Source of the DNA: Moraxellaceae bacterium
GTDB taxonomy: Bacteria > Pseudomonadota > Gammaproteobacteria > Pseudomonadales > Moraxellaceae
Length of the DNA: 20,239 nucleotides
NCBI GenBank assembly: GCA_003543245.1
Contig: DPJB01000019.1
Location: forward strand, 53,786 to 74,024
Direction of reading: 5' to 3'
Positions 14,504-20,239 of the stretch are shown here, piece by piece. A program made the position numbers and the translations under genes. Below the pieces are notes generated by a model. That model saw only the letters and a program-made list of their open reading frames with translations, searched no databases and was not told the origin of the DNA. The first letter of the stretch is position 1. Each line of letters starts with the position of its first letter.

Positions 14504-15466
14504 ATGAACAATATTGCGATGAGCCACGCCCATATACCTGAACCACTTGTCCCTAAACTTGAGTGGCTGGTGGCCAGTGATGGTCACCGCATCCCCTGCC
14601 GGCACTGGCCGGTAGAGGCACCCCGTGGCGTCGTGCATATCGTACACGGCATGTCCGAACACAGTGGCTGTTATGAAGATGTTGCCCTGACACTCAATGC
14701 GGCAGGCCTGAGCGTAATGGCCCATGACCACCGCTGCCATGGCAAATCTGTATCGCTGGCCGATCTGGGCAACAGCAGCCGCCTGCAGCACTGGGCCGGC
14801 GTGTGCCATGACATGGCCATCGTCAATGCCGACCTGCATCGCCGCTACCCCAACCTGCCACTGACTGTACTGGGCCACAGCATGGGCTCGTTCATTGCCC
14901 AGGATTTTGCCCAGCACTATCCGGACCAGCTTAATGTCCTGCTGTTGGAAGGCAGCAACTTTGAGGCGCCGTGGTTTACCACTGCCGCCAGCTGGATGGC
15001 CGGCTTTGAAATCTGGCGCATGGGTGAAAACGGCCGCAGCCCACTAATTCATGCCCTCTCCTTTGGCGCCTTCAACAAGACAATACGCAACCCGCGTACC
15101 GCGTTTGACTGGATCACGCGCGAGCCGTCTTTTGTGGACAGCTACATTGCCGATCCGATGTGCGGCTTCCAGCTGAGCAACGGCTACTGGCGCGACTTCC
15201 TGAAGGGACTGTCGAACCTTTATCGACCCACCAGCATCCAGCGCATGCGCAGCGATCTGCCGGTGTACCTGTTTGCCGGTGACAAGGACCCGGTCGGTCA
15301 CATGGGCAAGGGCGTCGAGAAGCTGGCATTGGCCATGAAAAACGCCGGCCTGCGTGATGTCACCCTGCGCCTGTACCCGGACGCCCGGCACGACATCCTG
15401 CATGAAACCAATCGCGATGAAGTCGTCACCGACATGCTCAGCTGGCTCAAGCGTCATCTCGGTTAA
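14504..15466 (+). CDS. Alpha/beta hydrolase, monoacylglycerol lipase-like
   Basis: A 320-residue hydrolase of the serine aminopeptidase S33/Hydrolase_4 group. The oxyanion region is HIVHGMSEHSG at 45-55, the nucleophile elbow GHSMGS at 124-129 has S126, the acid is probably D262 in AGDKDPVG, and the base is H296 in DARHDIL. HGMSEHS followed by an early GHSMG resembles monoacylglycerol lipases and lysophospholipases, so it probably hydrolyses medium or long acyl esters. There is no signal peptide, so it is cytosolic. AAAGG lies about 10 nt before the ATG. It is divergent from the M61 gene (59 bp between starts) and is closed by a terminator hairpin 30 bp after its stop. Confidence 0.93.
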   Translation: MNNIAMSHAHIPEPLVPKLEWLVASDGHRIPCRHWPVEAPRGVVHIVHGMSEHSGCYEDVALTLNAAGLSVMAHDHRCHGKSVSLADLGNSSRLQHWAGVCHDMAIVNADLHRRYPNLPLTVLGHSMGSFIAQDFAQHYPDQLNVLLLEGSNFEAPWFTTAASWMAGFEIWRMGENGRSPLIHALSFGAFNKTIRNPRTAFDWITREPSFVDSYIADPMCGFQLSNGYWRDFLKGLSNLYRPTSIQRMRSDLPVYLFAGDKDPVGHMGKGVEKLALAMKNAGLRDVTLRLYPDARHDILHETNRDEVVTDMLSWLKRHLG

Positions 15467-15495
15467 GCACTGCTGCATTAAAAATGGCGTGAACA

Positions 15496-15523
15496 AAAAA
15501 GCCGGCACATTTGCCGGCTTTTT
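15496..15523. terminator. Bidirectional Rho-independent terminator
   Basis: AAAAAGCCGGCA, a 4-nt loop CATT and TGCCGGCTTTTT make a perfect 12-bp stem with A and T tracts on the two sides. It lies between the convergent hydrolase and VWA genes and can serve both. Confidence 0.85.
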
Positions 15524-15540
15524 CATGGATGCACTTTTAC

Positions 15541-15607
15541 CTGCTTGCTTGCTTGCACTTGCTTGCCAGGCTTTATTTTCCAGCCCTTACTTGCCGCCCT
15601 TACTTGC
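15541..15607. repeat. TTGC tetranucleotide tract and 12-bp direct repeat over the VWA stop codon
   Basis: From 15541 the plus strand has several TTGC units in near-tandem, interrupted once by CAC. From 15583, GCCCTTACTTGC occurs twice (15583-15594 and 15596-15607, period 13). The second copy contains the stop codon of the VWA gene on the minus strand. It looks like slippage or local duplication in the 3' end of the gene and its trailer. Confidence 0.6.
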
Positions 15608-16778
15608 TGAGGTATTTCATGCCTGCTTCTATCCCCTTGAGGGTAAGCGGGTGCATGCGCTGCTCGACCAGATCCTTTGCCATCACAATGGACTGGGTAC
15701 CGTTCCAGAGGCGCTCCGGCTCGGGATTCAGCCAGATCACTTTCTGGAAGTGATTGGTCAGACGCTTCATCCACACGGCACCAGGCTCTTCATTGAAATG
15801 CTCGACCGAGCCGCCCACGGCCATTACCTCATACGGACTCATGCTGGCATCGCCAACAAAAATCACGCGGTAGTCGGGGCCGTACTTGTGAATGATGTCC
15901 CAGACCGGCATGCGCTCGCTCCAGCGCCGGAAATTGTCCTGCCACACCCCTTCGTAAATGAAGTTGTGAAAGTAGAAATACTCCATGTGCTTGAATTCGG
16001 AACGGGCTGCCGAGAACAGTTCCTCGCAAATGCGGACATGGGGGTCCATTGATCCGCCAACATCAAAAAACAGCAGGACTTTTACCTGATTCTTGCGCTC
16101 GGGCACCATCTTGATGTCGAGCATGCCTGCGTTGTGTGCCGTGGAGCGGATGGTATCGTTGATATCCAGTTCTTCCGCCACACCGGTGCGTGCAAACTTG
16201 CGCAAACGGCGCAGGGCCACCTTGATATTGCGAATACCCAGCTCGACCGAATCATCAAGGTTGCGGAACTCGCGCTTCTCCCAGACTTTCACTGCCGTCT
16301 TGTTGCGCGACTGCCCGGCCAGCCGGATACCTTCCGGATTGGCGCCGTAGGCACCGAACGGCGAGGTCCCGCCAGTACCCACCATGCGATTGCCACCCTG
16401 ATGGCGCTTGTGCTGCTCTTCCAGCCGTTTCTGGAATTCTTCCATCAGCTTTTCGAGCGAGCCCATCTTCTGCAGCTCGGCCATCTCTTCCGGCGTCAGA
16501 TGCTTTTCGACTTCCTTGCGCAGCCAGTCTTCAGGAATGGCCTTGCTGAGAAGATCCAGATCAATTGAGTCGATACCTTCAAAGTATTTGGCAAAGGCCT
16601 TGTCGAACTTGTCGAAGTGACGCTCGTCCTTGACCAGTGCCGTGCGCGCAAACAGGTAGAAGTCGTCAATATTGGCATAGACAACTCCCTGCTCCAGCCC
16701 GCGCATCAGGTCGAGGAATTCGCGAATCGTGGTGGGAACCCGGAATTCGCGCAGCGTGAAGAAGAAATTTACGAGCAT
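15600..16778 (-). CDS. VWA domain protein, CoxE-like
   Basis: A 392-residue cytosolic protein. The N-terminal helical half carries REFRVPTTIREFLDLM and a charged, possibly coiled region around 85-125. A Gly-rich linker GGNRMVGTGGTSPFGAYG at about 128-145 follows. A von Willebrand A domain at about 230-390 has the metal-ion-dependent adhesion site DVGGSMD at 239-245 (DxGxS). CoxE-like proteins work with MoxR ATPases as chaperone pairs in metal-cofactor insertion or complex assembly; the client here is not known. The upstream neighbour is the MoxR gene, and a 12-bp-stem hairpin sits between them. GGGA lies upstream of the ATG. The stop codon lies within a 12-bp direct repeat. Confidence 0.93.
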   Translation of the reverse strand: MLVNFFFTLREFRVPTTIREFLDLMRGLEQGVVYANIDDFYLFARTALVKDERHFDKFDKAFAKYFEGIDSIDLDLLSKAIPEDWLRKEVEKHLTPEEMAELQKMGSLEKLMEEFQKRLEEQHKRHQGGNRMVGTGGTSPFGAYGANPEGIRLAGQSRNKTAVKVWEKREFRNLDDSVELGIRNIKVALRRLRKFARTGVAEELDINDTIRSTAHNAGMLDIKMVPERKNQVKVLLFFDVGGSMDPHVRICEELFSAARSEFKHMEYFYFHNFIYEGVWQDNFRRWSERMPVWDIIHKYGPDYRVIFVGDASMSPYEVMAVGGSVEHFNEEPGAVWMKRLTNHFQKVIWLNPEPERLWNGTQSIVMAKDLVEQRMHPLTLKGIEAGMKYLSK

Positions 16779-16790
16779 ACGGTTTGTCCC

Positions 16791-16821
16791 GTGTGGCGCC
16801 TGCAGTGCTCAGGCGCCACAC
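16791..16821. repeat. Intercistronic 12-bp-stem hairpin between moxR and VWA genes
   Basis: GTGTGGCGCCTG, a 7-nt loop CAGTGCT and CAGGCGCCACAC form a perfect GC-rich stem. On the minus strand it begins 2 bp after the moxR stop and ends right at the GGGA that precedes the VWA start. No T tract follows, so it is not a normal intrinsic terminator. It could stabilise the upstream message, mark a processing site or limit VWA translation. Confidence 0.7.
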
Positions 16822-16823
16822 AC

Positions 16824-17666
16824 TCAGCTGTCCCGACGCGACATGAAGGCAAGACGTTCCAGCAAGTGCACATCCTGCTCGTTCTTGAGCAACGCCCCGT
16901 GCAGCGGCGGAATGGCCTTGCGGGTATCCCGGTTACGCAGGATGTCCTCCGGAATGTCATCCGACAGCAGCAGCTTGAGCCAGTCGATCAGTTCGGATGT
17001 GGACGGACGCTTTTTCAGGCCGGGCACCTTGCGCACATCAAAGAAAATCTCCATGGCTTCCGTCACCAGTGAACCCTTCAGGCCCGGGTAGTGCACATCC
17101 ACAATGCGCTTCATTGTCTCTGCATCCGGGAAGGTGATGTAGTGGAAGAAGCAGCGGCGCAGAAAAGCGTCGGGCAGATCCTTTTCATTGTTCGAGGTAA
17201 TGATGACGATGGGGCGTTGCTTCGCCTTGATCACTTCACCCGTCTCGTAGACAAAGAATTCCATCTTGTCGATTTCGGTGAGCAGGTCGTTGGGAAACTC
17301 GATGTCTGCCTTGTCGACTTCATCAATCAGCAACACCACACGCTCATCCGCCGTGAAGGCCTCCCAGAGCTTGCCCTTCTTGATGTAGTTGCCGATGTCA
17401 TGCACACGGTCATCACCCAGCTGTGAATCGCGCAGGCGCGAGACGGCATCGTACTCGTACAGGCCCTGCTGGGCCTTGGTGGTGGACTTGATGTGCCACT
17501 GGATGAGCCGGAGGCCCAGTGACGCGGCCACCTGCTCGGCCAGCATGGTCTTGCCGGTGCCTGGCTCGCCCTTGATGAGCAACGGCTTCTGCAGCGCAAT
17601 CGCAGCATTCACGGCCATCTTGAGATCATCGGTTGCCACGTAGGCATCGGTACCCTGGAACTGCAT
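16824..17666 (-). CDS. MoxR family AAA+ ATPase
   Basis: A 280-residue AAA+ ATPase. Walker A is GEPGTGKT at 33-40, Walker B VLLIDEVDK at 111-119, and the sensor 1 and arginine region is TSNNEKDLPDAFLRRC at about 157-172. The PDAFLRRCFFHYITFP block is typical of MoxR proteins, which act as chaperones with VWA-domain partners. The VWA gene follows after 45 bp, so the two very likely form an operon and a functional pair. The ATG has GAGG 7 nt upstream. A promoter candidate is recorded at 17741-17768. The absence of a cox/CODH, methanol dehydrogenase or similar metalloenzyme gene in the window leaves the client open. Confidence 0.95.
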   Translation of the reverse strand: MQFQGTDAYVATDDLKMAVNAAIALQKPLLIKGEPGTGKTMLAEQVAASLGLRLIQWHIKSTTKAQQGLYEYDAVSRLRDSQLGDDRVHDIGNYIKKGKLWEAFTADERVVLLIDEVDKADIEFPNDLLTEIDKMEFFVYETGEVIKAKQRPIVIITSNNEKDLPDAFLRRCFFHYITFPDAETMKRIVDVHYPGLKGSLVTEAMEIFFDVRKVPGLKKRPSTSELIDWLKLLLSDDIPEDILRNRDTRKAIPPLHGALLKNEQDVHLLERLAFMSRRDS

Positions 17667-17740
17667 GAAGAACCTCGTCGCGGATCAGGGGCGGATGGAA
17701 CTCACGCCCGGAGGGATTACTGGTGAAACCAATGAGTCGG

Positions 17741-17768
17741 AGTATATTCAGAGGGGTGGCCATTTCAC
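17741..17768 (-). promoter_or_regulatory. Candidate sigma-70 promoter for the moxR-VWA operon
   Basis: On the minus strand, GTGAAA (17768-17763) and TATACT (17746-17741) are separated by 16 bp and match the consensus at 4 and 5 of 6 positions. Transcription would begin about 70 bases before the moxR ATG. The -10 overlaps a plus-strand TATATT at 17743-17748 that could serve the divergent polyphosphate kinase gene, although no good -35 accompanies that one. Confidence 0.4.
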
Positions 17769-17815
17769 AGTGCCACAGGCCTGCCACATCTGCCGAATGC
17801 CCGGGAAAACCTTTC

Positions 17816-18616
17816 ATGCCTTATGTATCGCCTGATATTCCAGCCGATCTGGACCTGTCCCTTCTCGCCACGGCCGCACCGGCCGGTATGGACAAGTCCG
17901 CAGCGCGGCAAGCCTCCGAGGCCATGGCGACCCAGCTGGCCAACCTGCAGGAACTGCTTTATGCCAATCGCCAGCACTCCCTGCTGGTCATCCTGCAGGG
18001 CCTGGACACCAGCGGCAAGGACAGCAGCATCAAGCAGGTGTTCCGGGAAGTGAACCCGATGGGCCTCGACATTCACTCCTTCAAGGCCCCTACCACGACC
18101 GAGCTGGCACAGGACTTTCTCTGGCGCAGTCACCACCGCGTCCCCTCGCGCGGCCTGATCGGCATCTTCAACCGCAGTCACTATGAGTCGGCAGTAACAG
18201 ACCGCGTAATGGGCTTTTGTGACAGGGCCACCCAGATGGAGCGCTGCCTGAGCATCCGTGAGTTTGAGCGGCATCTGGTCGCCAACGGCACACTGGTGTG
18301 CAAGTTTTTCCTGCACATCAGCCGGGAAACACAAAAAGAACGACTGCTCGTACGCCTGCAGGACCCGCAAAAGCACTGGAAGCTCTCACTGGCTGATCTG
18401 GAGTCGCGCAAACACTTTGATGTGTACATGAATGACTGGAGCCGGGTTATCACGGCCACCCACCAGTCTGTCGCCCCCTGGCATGTGGTGCAGGCAGACC
18501 AGAAATGGTACCGGGACTTTGTGATGCTGTCGGTGCTGATTGAAAAACTGAAGGGACTCAACATGGGCTGGCCCGCGCTGACACAACCCGTGACTGCAGG
18601 CGACATTACTGACTGA
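17816..18616 (+). CDS. Polyphosphate kinase 2 family protein
   Basis: A 266-residue PPK2-family nucleotide kinase, which transfers phosphate between polyphosphate and nucleotides. Walker A is GLDTSGKD at 62-69, followed by NPMGLDIHSFKAPTTTELAQDFLWR (80-104, conserved in the family), and the Walker B/active-site block IFNRSHYE at 117-124. KFFLHIS, DPQKHWK and APWHVVQADQKWY complete the family pattern. GKDSS replaces the more usual GKDG. Length and the single domain fit class I or III enzymes; direction and nucleotide preference cannot be read. The ATG at 17816 has GGGA 9 nt upstream. An in-frame ATG at 17723 would add 31 residues that lie across the divergent promoter region and look non-homologous. 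It converges on the small membrane protein gene. Confidence 0.92.
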   Translation: MPYVSPDIPADLDLSLLATAAPAGMDKSAARQASEAMATQLANLQELLYANRQHSLLVILQGLDTSGKDSSIKQVFREVNPMGLDIHSFKAPTTTELAQDFLWRSHHRVPSRGLIGIFNRSHYESAVTDRVMGFCDRATQMERCLSIREFERHLVANGTLVCKFFLHISRETQKERLLVRLQDPQKHWKLSLADLESRKHFDVYMNDWSRVITATHQSVAPWHVVQADQKWYRDFVMLSVLIEKLKGLNMGWPALTQPVTAGDITD

Positions 18617-18675
18617 GAACGGCTGACTGATCACGGACACAGCATCTGCCGGACCATCAGGAACATCGCACGCCC

Positions 18676-19023
18676 TTATTCGGCAACCCCGTCATCCGCT
18701 TGCAGTTCATCCGCCGGACGACGGCTCTCCAGAAAGAAGAGCACGCCAAATACCACGGATGACACCAGCAGCATTGGCAGGCTGGCCTTGAGCAGTCCAT
18801 CGCCGGACTTGGCGAGGATATTGAACAGAATGCCGACGCAGGCAGGCACCAGGTACACCGTACCAGCGGACACAAACCCCGGGGTGAACAGCACGATTGC
18901 CAGCAGCGCTCGAATGAAAATGCGCGGCTGCCGTGAAAACCATGTGCTCACGTAACGCTCGAAAGCAAACATGATCAGTACTGCCATCAGCACATAGACA
19001 ACCCAGGAAAGGGCGTAGGCCAT
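18676..19023 (-). CDS. Small hypothetical integral membrane protein
   Basis: A 115-residue protein with three or four hydrophobic segments (about 3-21, 37-52, 55-71 and 79-97) and a charged C-terminal tail from SRRPADELQ to the end. I do not recognise a named family. A GAGGAG ribosome site lies 7 nt before the ATG, and the gene begins 10 bp after the ycgN stop, so it is probably in the rnd-ycgL-ycgN operon. Its charged tail is predicted to be exposed. No catalytic or binding motif is visible and no function can be assigned. Confidence 0.82.
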   Translation of the reverse strand: MAYALSWVVYVLMAVLIMFAFERYVSTWFSRQPRIFIRALLAIVLFTPGFVSAGTVYLVPACVGILFNILAKSGDGLLKASLPMLLVSSVVFGVLFFLESRRPADELQADDGVAE

Positions 19024-19033
19024 TTTGCTCTCC

Positions 19034-19495
19034 TCAGCTCCGCCGTATCCAGCGGATCACGTGTTCCTGATAATCCTCTTCGTCCACTGCCGTTTCCGGC
19101 AGTACCCGACCAATCACCGAAATATTGGCCTTGATCACGGAGTCGGCCTTGCCCGTCAGCAACGGGTGCCAGCGCGGCAAGCCCCTGCCCTCGTTCAGCC
19201 GCCGGTACGCACAAGTCCCCGGCAGCCAGTCGATCTCGTTGATGTTCTGCGGTGTCAGCTGCACGCAATCAGGCACATGCTTGCGACGCCCGGCATAGTC
19301 GCCGCACTGTGCCGTCGAGAGGTCGAGCAGCTTGCAGGCAATGCGCGTGAAATCCAGCTCGCTGGTGTCTTCGTATTCCAGTTTGTGCAGGCAGCAACGG
19401 CCACAGCCATCACACACGGCTTCCCATTCGTCCGCATTCAGTTCTGCCAGCGGATACCGCTCCCAGAAGCGTTCACGTTTCATTGCAGTACCCAT
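19034..19495 (-). CDS. ycgN: YcgN family cysteine cluster protein
   Basis: A 153-residue protein of the YcgN/UPF0260 family. The cysteine cluster CDGCGRCCLHKL begins at residue 28 (C28, C31, C34, C35), with further conserved cysteines at 54, 64, 77 (PDCVQLT) and 95 (WLPGTCAYR), and the block LPRWHPLLTG. The pattern suggests metal or iron-sulfur binding, but the function is not established. An alternative start at the second Met (19483) would shorten it by four residues; ribosome sites do not clearly decide. It starts 20 bp after ycgL, a pairing seen in many gammaproteobacteria. Confidence 0.95.
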   Translation of the reverse strand: MGTAMKRERFWERYPLAELNADEWEAVCDGCGRCCLHKLEYEDTSELDFTRIACKLLDLSTAQCGDYAGRRKHVPDCVQLTPQNINEIDWLPGTCAYRRLNEGRGLPRWHPLLTGKADSVIKANISVIGRVLPETAVDEEDYQEHVIRWIRRS

Positions 19496-19515
19496 TTACT
19501 TGCCCGGCGCCCCGC

Positions 19516-19818
19516 TCAACCGGGAATATCCCGGTATTTGCTGTCATCGGGATTATACAGATCCAGCAGGTAATCCTCTTTCTGTGGCGGCATCTGCAGG
19601 TAAAAACCTTTTTCGGCAATTTCTGCACGCAACTTGTCGCCACTCACCCGGGCAAGATCACGCCCCGACTTCAATGGCATATCCATTACATGCACCGGGG
19701 CACCGAAAATCTGCATCAGGGCCTCGGGCACCTTTTTCAGCCCGTCCGGCTTGGGCACATACAGAAACATTTCATCTTTCTTGCTGCTCTTGTAGACAGC
19801 CAGTAGCAGGAGGGACAT
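19516..19818 (-). CDS. ycgL: YcgL domain protein
   Basis: A 100-residue YcgL/UPF0745 family protein with the typical opening LLLAVYKSSKKDEMFLYV and the conserved core KGFYLQMPPQKEDYLLDLYN at about 70-89. The function is unknown in the family. The start at 19818 is chosen because it matches the family N-terminus and has GAGAG about 8 nt upstream; the same frame stays open for 128 more codons upstream, but that part overlaps rnd out of frame. It sits 43 bp downstream of rnd and 20 bp upstream of ycgN, so it is probably cotranscribed. Confidence 0.95.
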   Translation of the reverse strand: MSLLLLAVYKSSKKDEMFLYVPKPDGLKKVPEALMQIFGAPVHVMDMPLKSGRDLARVSGDKLRAEIAEKGFYLQMPPQKEDYLLDLYNPDDSKYRDIPG

Positions 19819-19861
19819 GAACACACTCTCGGAAAGGATTGGGGCGATAGCGCAAAAACAC

Positions 19862-20239
19862 TCAGCCAGACTGTGACTCAACAGCACGACGCCGCTCTGC
19901 GCCCCAGGCAATGAGCGTATGTTCCGCTTTCGCAAGCACCGGTTCCAGTACCGGCAACAGTTGCTCGCCACGCCAGCCATGGAATGCCCGTGGGAGCGGA
20001 GCCTCAAGCCCCTTGTCGACGCGCCCCAGCACCAGCGCCTCGATATGCTTCTTGCGCAGCAGTACCTCGATGGGCACGCCGGTGCTGCCGGCCACAACCG
20101 TGGCCGCCTTGCGCAGGTCTTCAAACAGGTCGCGGGCCTCGCGTGGCAGCGGGGTAGGCAGTGGCTTCGGCCAGGTATCCGGGGTACGCGCACGTGCAGC
20201 ATGTATCACGGCAAGAATGGATTCGCCTTCCTTGCGCAG
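19862..20239 (-). CDS. rnd: Ribonuclease D, C-terminal part (5' end beyond window)
   Basis: The last 125 residues of a protein that enters from the right edge. The sequence AREARDLFEDLRKAATVVAGSTGVPIEVLLRKKHIEALV (here abbreviated to its core, VPIEVLLRKKHIEALV) followed by PRAFHGWRGEQLLPVLEPVL resembles the second HRDC-like domain of RNase D, where xxLxGWRxxLLxPxL is typical. RNase D is a 3'-5' exoribonuclease acting in tRNA maturation. The catalytic DEDD domain lies outside the window. Linkage to ycgL and ycgN supports the call. Confidence 0.85.
   Translation of the reverse strand: MRKEGESILAVIHAARARTPDTWPKPLPTPLPREARDLFEDLRKAATVVAGSTGVPIEVLLRKKHIEALVLGRVDKGLEAPLPRAFHGWRGEQLLPVLEPVLAKAEHTLIAWGAERRRAVESQSG

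Noticed and set aside
18617..18675. Search for a terminator between the convergent PPK2 and small membrane protein genes
   Set aside because: No stem with a following T run could be found by eye.
19086..19103. ACTGCCG-TTTC-CGGCAGT hairpin
   Set aside because: It lies wholly inside ycgN coding sequence and has no T tract; a 7-bp repeat here is easily chance in GC-rich DNA.
19819..20202. N-terminal extension of ycgL in the same open frame
   Set aside because: The extension overlaps rnd in another frame and is unlike YcgL, which normally begins at the MSLLLLAVYK start.

Overview
The window is chromosomal DNA of a gammaproteobacterium. The main evidence is the linked block rnd, ycgL, ycgN, since YcgL is essentially a gammaproteobacterial family. 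The moderately high GC and the dense lipid and CoA gene content fit a marine or hydrocarbon-degrading lineage such as Alcanivorax, Marinobacter or Pseudomonas relatives, but genus is a guess. Genes are tightly packed and no stretch over 300 bases lacks a gene. I see no tRNA, rRNA, CRISPR array, insertion sequence or phage gene.

Region 1 (1-8225) is a lipid catabolic cluster on the minus strand, apparently controlled by a divergent LysR gene. In transcription order it encodes an acyl-CoA dehydrogenase of the ACAD10/ACAD11 type, an aminoglycoside-phosphotransferase-fold kinase, a histidine phosphatase, a short-chain dehydrogenase, a DUF1304 membrane protein and a zinc-less quinone-oxidoreductase-like protein. 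The first six genes are 1 to 28 bp apart. After 85 bp comes an SMP-30/strictosidine-synthase-like beta-propeller, and after another 119 bp a long-chain acyl-CoA synthetase cut by the window edge. Kinase and dehydrogenase correspond to the two halves of human ACAD11. They also match the logic of the Pseudomonas levulinate (lva) pathway, in which a 4-hydroxyacyl-CoA is phosphorylated and rearranged into beta-oxidation. With a lactonase-like propeller and a ligase beside them, the locus reads as a candidate pathway for hydroxy-acid or lactone degradation.

Region 2 (8226-15523) holds the LysR regulator, a GAF/HD-GYP signalling protein, FadD long-chain fatty acid CoA ligase followed by a perfect 19-bp-stem terminator, an M61 PDZ peptidase upstream of fadD, and a divergent monoacylglycerol-lipase-like alpha/beta hydrolase closed by a second terminator.

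Region 3 (15524-18616) is a MoxR AAA ATPase and CoxE-like VWA protein pair with an intercistronic hairpin, divergent from a polyphosphate kinase 2 family gene. Overlapping -10 candidates lie between them.

Region 4 (18617-20239) is the minus-strand housekeeping run: rnd (partial), ycgL, ycgN and a small membrane protein.
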